Notes under the pieces: generated by a model
What the model was told of the DNA's origin: nothing
What the model saw: the letters and a program-made list of their open reading frames with translations, nothing else
The model's database searches: none
Shown: positions 54,896-63,388 of the stretch, piece by piece
Position numbering within the stretch: position 1 is the stretch's first letter
Layout: each line of letters starts with the position of its first letter
Assembly: GCF_002127225.1 (NCBI RefSeq)
Contig: NZ_NFUR01000004.1
Location: 62,001 to 126,000, forward strand
DNA length: 64,000 nucleotides
Reading direction: 5' to 3'
From: Sphingomonas sp. IBVSS2
GTDB lineage: Bacteria > Pseudomonadota > Alphaproteobacteria > Sphingomonadales > Sphingomonadaceae
Position numbers and translations under genes: made by a program

Positions 54896-56518
54896 ATGAG
54901 CCGTCATCGCATTCCTTCCGTTCCCGTTTCCAACTCTCGCGTCTCGCGCCGCAGCGCGCTGGCGATGCTGTCGTCGTCCGTGGTGGTCGCGGCGTGCAGC
55001 GGCGGGTCGCCCTCGCCGAGCCCGGCACCGACTCCGACACCCACGCCCACCCCGACGCCCACGCCGGTCACCGGCCCCGCATGGTTCGGCTATGGCCGCG
55101 ACGCCCAGCATAGCGCGCTGAGCGGGATCGCCACGCAGGACCTCAATCGCATCGCCTGGACGTCCGCCGTGGATCTCGTGCCGCAATATGCCAGCTGGGG
55201 CGGGCTGCTCGCGCATTATGGTTCGCCGGCCGTAACGACGAACAACAATGTGGTGATCCCGGTGAAGACGGGGGCCACGGGCGGCTTCCGTGTCGAGGGC
55301 CGTGCCGGCGCGACCGGTGTGCTCCTGTGGATGGCGGCCACCGACTATGTCATGCCGCCGCACAACTGGCAGCCACCGTACAACCTGATCCTCACCCAGC
55401 AGGGCCGGGTCTATGCACCGGGGGCCGGCGGGAAGCTGATGATGCGGGCGGATGGGGATTCGGTCAACGGCACCCTGGCGGCCCAGATATTCTACGGCGC
55501 GGCGGCGTACAACGCCAATTCCGCCGCATTCGACGGCAGCGTCTTCATCAACACGCCGCTCACGGCGGATAGGAACGGCAATGTCTTCTTCGGCTTCGTG
55601 GTGACCGGCGCGAACCCGGCGGGGCTGGTCAGCGGGATAGCGCGAGTCGCGCCCGACGGCACCGGCAGCTGGGTCGGCGTCGCGGCGGCGGCGGGCGATG
55701 CTTCGGTCCAGAAGCCCGTGATGAACTGCGCTCCCGCCATCTCGATCGACGGCGGCACGGTGTACATTGCGGTGAACCGGGGCTCGACGACCGCGACGCA
55801 GACCGGCTTCCTGCTCGCGCTCGACAGCACGACGCTCGCGACCCGCGCCAGGGTGGCGTTGATCGACCCGAACCTGGGCACTCCCGCGCGCCTTCCCGAC
55901 GACGGCACGGCATCGCCGGTGATCGGCTCCGATGGCCGGGTGTTCTTCGGCGTGATGGATGCGCAGTTCCCGTCGCACAACACGCGGGGCTGGCTGTTGC
56001 AGTTCGATGCCCTGCTCAATCCGGCGGGCGTTCCGGGCAGCTTCGGCTGGGACGTGTCGCCCAGCGTGATTCCCGCGTCGATGGTGCCGTCCTACACCGG
56101 CACGTCGACCTATCTGCTCGCAACGAAGTACAATAATTACTTCGGGGTAGGGAATGGCGACGGGCTCAACCGGATAGCCGTGATCGACCCCAAGTCGAGC
56201 CAGGCCGATACGATCGTGCCCAGCGTGCAGGTGATGCGCGAAGTGCTGACTATCCTGGCCCCGACGCGGGACGGCGGCTCCGCCAATTCGAGGGTCGAGT
56301 GGTGCATCAACACCATGGCCGCGGACCCGGTGCGCAGGTCGATCCTCGCGAACAATGAGGATGGCATGCTGTATCGCTGGGACCTGACCACGAACACGCT
56401 GTCGCAGGCCCTGCGGCTGAACGCAGGGCTGGGCCAGGCCTATACGCCGACGCTCGTCGGCGCCGATGGCGCGGTGTACGCGATCAGCAACGCGACGCTC
56501 TATTCGATCCGCGCCTAG
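54896..56518 (+). CDS. Exported PQQ-like beta-propeller protein
   Basis: A 540-aa protein with an RR-containing, lipobox-like signal (SRRSALAMLSSSVVVAAC), a threonine-proline repeat linker (about 41-58), and a repeated beta-propeller of the PQQ/WD type (HSALSGIATQDLNRIAW, GKLMMRADGDSVNG, PLTADRNGNVFFGFV, APAISIDGGTVYIAVN). The enzymatic Asp/Glu and cofactor residues of true quinoprotein dehydrogenases are not identifiable, so it is more likely a binding or structural propeller. Converges with the peroxidase gene, 18 bp apart. Confidence 0.68.
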   Translation: MSRHRIPSVPVSNSRVSRRSALAMLSSSVVVAACSGGSPSPSPAPTPTPTPTPTPTPVTGPAWFGYGRDAQHSALSGIATQDLNRIAWTSAVDLVPQYASWGGLLAHYGSPAVTTNNNVVIPVKTGATGGFRVEGRAGATGVLLWMAATDYVMPPHNWQPPYNLILTQQGRVYAPGAGGKLMMRADGDSVNGTLAAQIFYGAAAYNANSAAFDGSVFINTPLTADRNGNVFFGFVVTGANPAGLVSGIARVAPDGTGSWVGVAAAAGDASVQKPVMNCAPAISIDGGTVYIAVNRGSTTATQTGFLLALDSTTLATRARVALIDPNLGTPARLPDDGTASPVIGSDGRVFFGVMDAQFPSHNTRGWLLQFDALLNPAGVPGSFGWDVSPSVIPASMVPSYTGTSTYLLATKYNNYFGVGNGDGLNRIAVIDPKSSQADTIVPSVQVMREVLTILAPTRDGGSANSRVEWCINTMAADPVRRSILANNEDGMLYRWDLTTNTLSQALRLNAGLGQAYTPTLVGADGAVYAISNATLYSIRA

Positions 56519-56536
56519 GATCCGGCACCGGCGTTC

Positions 56537-57703
56537 CTATCGGCGGAACGGGTCGCTGAAGCGCGTATCGGTGGTGAGGGCCGGGTCGTTCAGCGTCACC
56601 AGGAAGGCGACAAGCGCTGCCCGATCCGCCATGCTCAGGTTGAGGCGCCGCGGCCGCCTGCCCTCGCGCAGGCGGTCGTCGAGCGCCGGGCCCGCCTGGA
56701 TGCCGTGGTCGTAGAAGTCGACGACCTCCGCCAGGGTCGCGAAGCGGCCGTCGTGCATATAGGGGCCGGTCAGTCCGGCGCTGCGCAGCGCCGGCGCCTT
56801 GAACAGGCGCGTCTCGCCGGCGTCCAGGCCGTTGCTTCGTGCGTTTGCCGCCAGGGCGAAGGTGGGCGGAAGATGGCAGGCGGAACAGCCGGCGCCGCCT
56901 TGCCGCGCGCTTGTCATGAACAATTGCCGCCCGCGATTTTCCTGGGCGTTGAAGTTCGGCAGGTCGAGGTTCAGCGCGCGGTTCGGCGCGGTGGGGGAGA
57001 AGACCTGCGCATAGCCGGCGTCCCACCGGCTCGAATGCGAGACCATCGCGCGCACGAACTGGGCGAGCGCCTGCTGGATGCGGGCTTCGTCGATGGCAGC
57101 GCTGCCGAACGCCCAGGCGAACAGATCCGGGTAATAAGGCGTCGCGTCCATTTTCCGGGTCAGTGCGTCGAAGCCGCCCGCGTCCCCGCCCCAGCCCAAT
57201 TCGACCAGGCTGTGGAAGGGCTGGCTGGTCTGCGCTTCCAGATTGGGCGCGCGCCGATCCCAAAAGGCGGAACCGGGTTGCCAGTAGCGCAGATTGCCCA
57301 GCCGCATCGCATGGAAATCGGTGGTGATCGCGTTGCTGATCCCGTTGCTGAACCGCATCGAGTCGGTAAAGCCGATCGCCTGCCGATGGCAGGATGCGCA
57401 GGACGCCCTGTTGTTCGTGCTCAGCCGCAGATCGTAGAACAGCACGCGTCCAAGCGTCGCCACACGGTCGCTGGTCGCGTTGGAAGCCGGGCTGTTGTCC
57501 AGCGCCGCCACGGTGCGATCGAAATAGGCGGGGAGCCGCGGCGCAGAGTAATTCGCGACATGGGCGAAGTCGATGGTGGTGACGTTCGCGACGCCCGCAG
57601 GGGTGGCGGTCTGCCGGGCGCTTCCTCCGCCTCCGCACGCCGCCAGCACCAATATCAAGGCGCTTACGACCAGCGGTCCGATATTCCCCAAGCGCATCGC
57701 CAT
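56537..57703 (-). CDS. Di-haem cytochrome c peroxidase/MauG-like lipoprotein
   Basis: A 388-aa protein; lipobox signal VVSALILVLAAC places it in the periplasm as a lipoprotein. Two haem c motifs are seen: CASCHRQ and CSACHLPP, with the family sequences LGRVLFYDLRLSTNNRASC, NAQENRGRQLFMTSA, FKAPALRSAGLTGPYMHDGR and MADRAALVAFLVTLNDP. It reduces hydrogen peroxide or carries out MauG-like oxidation. Start ATG 57703 follows GAAGGG. Confidence 0.9.
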   Translation of the reverse strand: MAMRLGNIGPLVVSALILVLAACGGGGSARQTATPAGVANVTTIDFAHVANYSAPRLPAYFDRTVAALDNSPASNATSDRVATLGRVLFYDLRLSTNNRASCASCHRQAIGFTDSMRFSNGISNAITTDFHAMRLGNLRYWQPGSAFWDRRAPNLEAQTSQPFHSLVELGWGGDAGGFDALTRKMDATPYYPDLFAWAFGSAAIDEARIQQALAQFVRAMVSHSSRWDAGYAQVFSPTAPNRALNLDLPNFNAQENRGRQLFMTSARQGGAGCSACHLPPTFALAANARSNGLDAGETRLFKAPALRSAGLTGPYMHDGRFATLAEVVDFYDHGIQAGPALDDRLREGRRPRRLNLSMADRAALVAFLVTLNDPALTTDTRFSDPFRR

Positions 57704-57851
57704 CCCTTCTGCCCGCCACGCGTCGTAGCGCTGTTCGGGCGCCGGGGCGACGGTTTCCTGTCGGGTGATGCATGAACGACTGTCTCCGGATCGTCATCGT
57801 CCCGTCGCACAGCGTTTATAGAGGGCGGGCGTCCATGACGAAGGGAAACCC

Positions 57852-58871
57852 ATGCTGCTTGCCACGCTGATGCTGCTCCAGACCGCACCGGCCGCCACCG
57901 CCCAGGATGCGCAGGCGGTGCCCACTGCCGAAGTGAAGGCGATCGGGGAGACGCAGGCAGTCGCGAGCCTGGAGGATGCGGCGGACGATCCCGCGATCTG
58001 GCGCAACCCGCGCGATCCCGCCCGCAGCCTGATCGTCGCGACCGACAAGAAGGCGGGGCTGAACGTCTATGACCTGTCGGGCAAGCTGCGCTCGACCCTG
58101 CCGGCGGGCCGCGTGAACAATGTCGACCTGCGCGTGTGGGGCGGGCAGGTGATCGTCGCGGCGAGCGATCGCAACGACAAGACGGCGGCGAAGCTGGCGC
58201 TCTACACGCTGGATACGCGAACGGCCGCGCTCGCCGAGATCGGGCGGTTCGATGCCGGGGCGGGTGAGGCATATGGCCTGTGCATGTACGCGCCGCGCGG
58301 CGGGCGGCTGCATGCCTTTGTCGTGCACAAGGGCGGCACGATCGTGCAGATGGAGATCCTGCGCGAAGGCGGCGCGATCAAGGCGGATCGTGTGCGCACC
58401 ATGCGGCTGGCGACCCAGTCCGAGGGGTGCGTGGCCGATGACCGGACGGGCACGCTGTTCGTGGGCGAGGAGGATGTCGGCGTGTGGCGCTTCGGCGCGA
58501 ACCCGCGCGATCCGATCGCCGGCGAGAAGGTGATCGCGGTGGACGGCAAGCGCCTGGTCGCCGATGTGGAAGGCGTGGCGATCGCGGCCGAGGGCGCGCG
58601 CGGCGGCTGGCTGGTCGTGTCGAGCCAGGGCGACAGCGCCTATGGCGTGTGGCGCCTGCGGGACATGGCCTATGCGGGGCGCTTCCGGATCGCGGCGGGG
58701 AAATTCGGCGCGACCAGCGAGACCGACGGGATCGAAGTCTCCACCGCGAGCTTCGGGCCGGGGCTGCAGGGCGGGCTGATGCTGGCGCAGGATGGCGACA
58801 ACGCACCCGCCGCGCAGAACTTCAAGCTGGTCCGCTGGGCGGATGTCCGCAAGGCACTCGGGCTGAAGTGA
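57852..58871 (+). CDS. Beta-propeller phytase
   Basis: ATG 57852 follows AAGGGAAA. The 339-aa exported protein begins with a signal (residues 1-17) and has the phytase-like propeller: DDPAIWRNPRDPARSLIVAT, GLNVYDLSGKLRSTLPAGRV, NNVDLRVWGGQVIVAASDRN, YGLCMYAPRGG, QSEGCVADDRTGTLFVGEED and TDGIEVSTASFGP. The family hydrolyses phytate with calcium. Along with the PhoX-like protein, the second phosphate-ester scavenger of this window. Confidence 0.9.
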   Translation: MLLATLMLLQTAPAATAQDAQAVPTAEVKAIGETQAVASLEDAADDPAIWRNPRDPARSLIVATDKKAGLNVYDLSGKLRSTLPAGRVNNVDLRVWGGQVIVAASDRNDKTAAKLALYTLDTRTAALAEIGRFDAGAGEAYGLCMYAPRGGRLHAFVVHKGGTIVQMEILREGGAIKADRVRTMRLATQSEGCVADDRTGTLFVGEEDVGVWRFGANPRDPIAGEKVIAVDGKRLVADVEGVAIAAEGARGGWLVVSSQGDSAYGVWRLRDMAYAGRFRIAAGKFGATSETDGIEVSTASFGPGLQGGLMLAQDGDNAPAAQNFKLVRWADVRKALGLK

Positions 58872-58910
58872 GGGCCTTGCCTCGCTGCGTGGCGGGTGTC
58901 AGGCAGGGGC

Positions 58911-59690
58911 ATGACGATCGAGGGACGGATCGACCGGCGGGCGTTGCTCGCCGGGATCGGCGTGGCGGCGATGGCGCCGCGCGGGGTGGCGGCCGCCGGG
59001 GTGCGGGCGCCGCTGGTGCTGGCCGCCGCCAGCCTCCAGGAAGCGATGACGGCGGCGGCGGATGCCTGGGCACGCAAGGGCCGGGCCCGGCCGGTCTGCT
59101 CGTTCGCGGCTTCTTCGGCGCTGGCACGGCAGATCGCGGCGGGCGCGGCGGCGGACCTGTTCGTCTCGGCCGATGAGCCCTGGATGGACGATGTCGAGAA
59201 GCGCGGGCTGATCATGCCGGGTACGCGTGCGGCGTTCCTGGGGAACCGGCTGGTGGTGGTGCGGCCGAAGGGCGCGCGGGGCGATGCGGGGCCGCGCGTG
59301 CCGCTGGCGCGGTTGCTGGGCGCCGGGCCGCTGGCGCTTGCCGATCCGGACGCGGTGCCGGCCGGGCGCTATGCCCGGGCGTCGCTCGAGGCGCTGGGGG
59401 CCTGGGACGCGGTGAAGAGCCGGGTGGTGCGCGGCGAGAGCGTGCGCGCGGCGCTGGCGTTCGTGGAGCGCGGGGCGGCGCCGTTCGGGATCGTCTATGC
59501 GACCGACGCGCGGGCCTCGACGCGGGTGGAGGTGGTCCGCGTGCTGCCCGACAACAGTCATCCGCCGATCCGCTATCCGCTGGCCCGGCTGAAGGCGTCG
59601 GCCAGCCCCGATGCCGAGCCGTTCCGGCGCTTCCTGCTGGGCGGCGAGGGGCGGGCGATCTTCCGGCGCTTCGGCTTCCTGCCGCTGTGA
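58911..59690 (+). CDS. modA: Molybdate ABC transporter substrate-binding protein ModA
   Basis: ATG 58911 follows CAGGGG. The 259-aa protein has a twin-arginine-like signal (IDRRALLAGIGVAAMA) and the ModA pattern: LVLAAASLQEAMTAAADAW, CSFAASSALARQIAAGAAAD, LFVSADEPWMDDVEKRGLI, LALADPDAVPAGRYARASL and IVYATDARA. It binds molybdate/tungstate in the periplasm. Coupled with modB by the TGATG overlap. Confidence 0.93.
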   Translation: MTIEGRIDRRALLAGIGVAAMAPRGVAAAGVRAPLVLAAASLQEAMTAAADAWARKGRARPVCSFAASSALARQIAAGAAADLFVSADEPWMDDVEKRGLIMPGTRAAFLGNRLVVVRPKGARGDAGPRVPLARLLGAGPLALADPDAVPAGRYARASLEALGAWDAVKSRVVRGESVRAALAFVERGAAPFGIVYATDARASTRVEVVRVLPDNSHPPIRYPLARLKASASPDAEPFRRFLLGGEGRAIFRRFGFLPL

Positions 59691-60379
59691 TGCTCACGCC
59701 CGCGGAATGGGGCATCGTGCTGCTGTCGCTTCGCGTGGGCGGGGTGGCGGTGCTGGCGTGCCTGCCGGTGGCGTTCGCGTTGGCCTGGCTGCTGGCGCGC
59801 GGACGCTTTCCCGGAAAGCTGCTGCTCGACGGGCTGGTGCACCTGCCGCTGGTGGTGCCGCCGGTGGTGACCGGCTGGCTGCTGCTGCTCGCCTTCGCGC
59901 CGGGCGGGCCGATCGGGGGCTGGCTGGAGAGCTGGTTCGGCGTCTCGGTGCTGTTCCGCTGGACCGGGGCGGCAATCGCGTCGGCGGTGATGGCGCTGCC
60001 GCTGATGGTGCGCGCGATGCGGCTTTCGATCGAGGCGGTCGACCAGCGGCTGGAGCAGGCGGCGGCGACGCTGGGCGCCGGGCGCTGGCGCGTGTTCGCG
60101 AGCGTGTCGCTGCCGCTCAGCCTGCCCGGCGTGCTGGCCGGCGTGGTGCTCGGCTTCGCGCGGGCGCTGGGCGAGTTCGGGGCGACGATCACCTTCGTCT
60201 CCAGCGTGCCGGGCGAGACGCAGACCTTGCCGCTCGCCATCTATGCCGCGCTGCAGCTGCCCGGCGGCGAGGGTCAGGTGCTGCGCCTTGCCGGCATCTC
60301 GGTGCTGCTCTCGCTGGGGGCGCTGCTCGCCTCCGAGATCATCGCGCGGCGCGCGGGCAGGGGGCTGCATGTCCTTTGA
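59690..60379 (+). CDS. modB: Molybdate ABC transporter permease ModB
   Basis: ATG 59690 overlaps the modA stop. The 229-aa inner-membrane protein has about five to six helices and the binding-protein-dependent permease motif EQAAATLGAGRWRVFASVSL (EAA loop), with ALGEFGATITFVSSVPGETQ near the C-terminus, typical of ModB. Confidence 0.93.
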   Translation: MLTPAEWGIVLLSLRVGGVAVLACLPVAFALAWLLARGRFPGKLLLDGLVHLPLVVPPVVTGWLLLLAFAPGGPIGGWLESWFGVSVLFRWTGAAIASAVMALPLMVRAMRLSIEAVDQRLEQAAATLGAGRWRVFASVSLPLSLPGVLAGVVLGFARALGEFGATITFVSSVPGETQTLPLAIYAALQLPGGEGQVLRLAGISVLLSLGALLASEIIARRAGRGLHVL

Positions 60380-60977
60380 TCTCGACCTGACCAAGCGCCT
60401 GGGCGAGACCGTGATCGCCTGCCGGATCGTGGCGGACGCGGGGCTCACCATGCTGTTCGGCCCCTCGGGCGCGGGCAAGACCAGTGTGCTGAACATGGTC
60501 GCCGGGCTGACAGTGCCCGATGCCGGCCATGTGCGCGTGGGCGGCGAGACGCTGTTCGACGCCGCGGCGGGAATCGACGTGCCGGTGGCCGAGCGGCGCG
60601 CGGGCTATGTATTCCAGGAGCCGCGGCTGTTCCCGCACCTGCGCGTGCGCGCCAACCTGCTCTATGGGCGCCGAGGCGATGGCGGCCTGGACGTGGACGA
60701 GACGATCGCGCTGCTCGGCATCGCGCATCTGCTCGATCGCTGGCCGCGCACGTTGTCGGGAGGCGAGGCGCGGCGGGTGGCGATCGGACGGGCGCTGCTG
60801 TCCGATCCGCGCTTCCTGCTGCTCGACGAGCCGCTGTCCTCGCTCGACCGGGCGCGGCGCGAGGAGATCATGGCGCTGATCGAGCGGCTGCGCGACGCGG
60901 TGCGGATGCCGATCCTGATGGTGACCCATGACCGTGACGAAGCGACGCGGCTGGGGACGAGGGTGGTCGGGATCTAG
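60369..60977 (+). CDS. modC: Molybdate ABC transporter ATPase ModC, short form
   Basis: ATG 60369 overlaps modB by 11 bp. The 202-aa ATPase shows Walker A GPSGAGKT (31-38), the Q-loop VFQEPRLFPHLRV, signature LSGGEARRVAIGRALL, Walker B LLLDEPLSSLD and the His switch MVTHDRDEA. It lacks the C-terminal MOP/TOBE molybdate-binding domain of typical ModC (about 350 aa) and stops at VVGI. Its TAG overlaps the stop of the converging diguanylate cyclase gene. Confidence 0.92.
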   Translation: MSFDLDLTKRLGETVIACRIVADAGLTMLFGPSGAGKTSVLNMVAGLTVPDAGHVRVGGETLFDAAAGIDVPVAERRAGYVFQEPRLFPHLRVRANLLYGRRGDGGLDVDETIALLGIAHLLDRWPRTLSGGEARRVAIGRALLSDPRFLLLDEPLSSLDRARREEIMALIERLRDAVRMPILMVTHDRDEATRLGTRVVGI

Positions 60978-61753
60978 GCTTCCAGCTCGGGCGCATAGAG
61001 ACGCCACGGCTCGCCATTGCCGCGCTTCGCCGCATAGAGCGCGATATCGGCGCGGCGGACGAGCTCGGCGGAATGGATTTCGCCGCTGCGGACCAGGGCG
61101 ATGCCGATGCCGGTGCCGATCTGGTGGGAGCGCCCGTCGAGCATGATCGGGTGGGTGATGTTGGCGGCGAGCCGGCCGGCGATCGAAAGCGCCACTTCCG
61201 CGCTCACGACCGCGGGCGCGATCACTGCGAATTCGTCCCCGCCCAACCGCGCCGCGCAATCGCCGTCGCGCACCGCATCGGCGATGCGGCCCGCCGCAGC
61301 GCGCAGGATCGCGTCGCCGGCGGCGTGGCCATGCGTGTCGTTGATCGCCTTGAAGCCGTTGAGATCGAGCATGAAGACCGCGGTGAGCCGCTCCGGCGCC
61401 GCGCCGTCGACCAGCCGGGCCAGCGCCTCGTCGAAGGCGCGGCGATTGGGCATGCCGGTGAGTGCGTCATGATAGCCAAGATCGCGCACGCTGTGCTCGG
61501 CCTGGATCCGCCGCACGCGCTCGCGTTCGCGCGCGCGATGCTGGTTCAGCCCGAACCCGAACAGCAGGAGGATCAGCGCCGAAGTGAAGAGCAGGAACTC
61601 GTCCACTTCGATCCGGAACTTGCGATCGGCGACATTGGCGCCCTCGTCGCGGAAGATGTCGAACGCGAATATGCCGTAGAGCCCGGCCATTGCCAGGAGA
61701 ATGACGAACCAGGTGCCGCGACTGAGCAGCAACGCACGAATACCAGCTTCCAT
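60974..61753 (-). CDS. Diguanylate cyclase (GGDEF)
   Basis: A 259-aa membrane-bound enzyme with two N-terminal helices (about 13-33 and 52-70), a short basic linker and a GGDEF domain (about 90-250) carrying the intact active site RLGGDEFAVIAP, with NRRAFDEAL, LDLNGFKAINDTHGHAAGD. No RxxD autoinhibitory site is obvious just before GGDEF. Makes cyclic di-GMP; signals for motility or biofilm. Follows the KPR-like gene on the same strand. Confidence 0.92.
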   Translation of the reverse strand: MEAGIRALLLSRGTWFVILLAMAGLYGIFAFDIFRDEGANVADRKFRIEVDEFLLFTSALILLLFGFGLNQHRARERERVRRIQAEHSVRDLGYHDALTGMPNRRAFDEALARLVDGAAPERLTAVFMLDLNGFKAINDTHGHAAGDAILRAAAGRIADAVRDGDCAARLGGDEFAVIAPAVVSAEVALSIAGRLAANITHPIMLDGRSHQIGTGIGIALVRSGEIHSAELVRRADIALYAAKRGNGEPWRLYAPELEA

Positions 61754-61778
61754 GGCCGGGATTCCTGCACCGCAACGG

Positions 61779-62648
61779 TTAATTCCGAGTGGATGCGGCC
61801 ATTAGTAGAGATGCGAGCGCATGGTTCATCGGTGCATCGATGCCGTGCAAGGCGCCCCGCCGGACGATCACCATGTTGCGCGCATCGACTTCGGTCTGGC
61901 GGCCCGCGACGAAATCGGCGTGGAGGGAATTGACCGATTGCGGATGCGCGAGCGTCGTCCACCTGACGACCTGGTCGGCGAGCTTGTCGGGCAGGTCGGC
62001 GCCTTCCGCCCGGCCCACCGCGATGCATTCGCGCACCAGCGCGCGCATCACTTCCGCCACGCCTTCGTCGTTCGCCACTTCGGCGGCACGGCGGGTGAGC
62101 GCACTGACGATCCCCGAGCAGTTGATCGCGAGCTTTCGCCAGGCCGCGGTGACGAAATCGGGCGTGGTCTGCGCGTCGATCGGCGTGTCGGCGAACAGCG
62201 CGACCAGGGCTTCGCCGCCCTCGCCCTCAGGCACATGGATCGTCCCGTTGCGGCGCTGGACGATGCGGCCGGGCGCGCGCCGCTCGGCGGGCAGGTCGAT
62301 GATCACGGGCACGGTGCGCTGCGCCGGCACCTGGGGGAAGCGATCGCGCTGCTCGACGCCGTTCTGGATCACCGCGAGCCGAGTGGCGGGACCCATCAGG
62401 CCGGGCAGCCAGGCGGCCGCGGCAGCGCAGTCATAGGTCTTGGTGGTGCAGAGTATCCAATCCACCGCGCTCGCCCCGGCCGGATCGGTGAGGATGCGCG
62501 GCGCGGCGCGGATCACCCCCTCGGGCGTCTCGACCTCGAGATCGGCGAGCGGCGAGCGCGCGCAGACCGTGACGTCGTGGCCCTGGGCCAGCCAGGCGGC
62601 AAGGGTGCCGCCGATGGCGCCCGCGCCGATCACCGCCACGCTGGCCAT
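61779..62648 (-). CDS. Ketopantoate reductase-like oxidoreductase (ApbA/PanE family)
   Basis: A 289-aa enzyme starting with the NADP-binding motif SVAVIGAGAIGGTLAAWLA and having TKTYDCAAAAAWLPGLMG, QNGVEQRD, and the C-terminal ApbA domain (RKLAINCSGIVSALTRRAAE, with the catalytic Lys, and LHADFVAGRQTEVDARN). ATG 62648 overlaps the stop of the DUF1993 gene. Could supply pantothenate or reduce a similar oxo acid; these proteins often occur as paralogues. Confidence 0.88.
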   Translation of the reverse strand: MASVAVIGAGAIGGTLAAWLAQGHDVTVCARSPLADLEVETPEGVIRAAPRILTDPAGASAVDWILCTTKTYDCAAAAAWLPGLMGPATRLAVIQNGVEQRDRFPQVPAQRTVPVIIDLPAERRAPGRIVQRRNGTIHVPEGEGGEALVALFADTPIDAQTTPDFVTAAWRKLAINCSGIVSALTRRAAEVANDEGVAEVMRALVRECIAVGRAEGADLPDKLADQVVRWTTLAHPQSVNSLHADFVAGRQTEVDARNMVIVRRGALHGIDAPMNHALASLLMAASTRN

Positions 62649-63154
62649 CAGATGCCGCCCAGATAATCCATCTTGCCCACCGGCGCGCCCTTGTAGCGCA
62701 GGATCGCGTAGGCGGCGGTCATGTGGAAATAGAAATTGGGGAGGACGAAGCCGGTCACATAGGGCAGCCCCTTGAAGTGGAAGCTGCGGCTGGGCGTCTT
62801 CACTTCGACATCGGCATCCTCGCGTCCGTCGATCGCTTCGCGCGGAACGGCTTTCAGGAAGGCGACCGTCGCGGCGATGCGTGCCTGCAACGCGTCGAAG
62901 CTCGTCTCGGTATCGGGCATCGCCGGTGCCTCGATCCGGCCGATCCGCGCCACGGCGAGCTTGGCCGAATCGCTGACCCGCTGGATCTGCGCGGTGAGTG
63001 GCGCCATGTCCTCGGCCAGCCGGGCGGCGAGCAGTTCCTCGTGCGGGATGCCCTGCTCGTCGGCCCAGGCGCGCGCCTTGTCGAGGAATGCCGCCATCGC
63101 CTTGAAGCCGCGCAGGAAGACGGGAACGGTCAGGTCGTAGAGTTCGGTTGCCAT
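62648..63154 (-). CDS. DUF1993-family protein
   Basis: I use ATG 63154, giving 168 aa; the longer in-frame version has no ribosome site. The protein is soluble and helical, with the DUF1993 motifs LTVPVFLRGFKAMAAFLDKA, LAARLAEDMAPLTAQIQRVS and PNFYFHMTAAYAILRYKGAP. The family is DinB-related and of unknown function. Coupled to the ketopantoate reductase-like gene. Confidence 0.85.
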   Translation of the reverse strand: MATELYDLTVPVFLRGFKAMAAFLDKARAWADEQGIPHEELLAARLAEDMAPLTAQIQRVSDSAKLAVARIGRIEAPAMPDTETSFDALQARIAATVAFLKAVPREAIDGREDADVEVKTPSRSFHFKGLPYVTGFVLPNFYFHMTAAYAILRYKGAPVGKMDYLGGI

Positions 63155-63388
63155 GGTCGCGCAGATAAGCCCCCGCGAAACGCCGCGCAACGGGCCTGAA
63201 CGGGAGCGAAATGTTTCCGGGTGGCGCTGATGGTTGTGGCGCAACGAGATACGAAGTCACGATGTGCGATAAAGATTCGCGTAAAAACAGTGGCTTGATC
63301 GAATGTCACTGAACTGTCGTTGATAAGAAATGTACTATTCATGATCCGAGGCAACCGGCCCCCTGCATATTGAAGGGGGCCAGATTCC

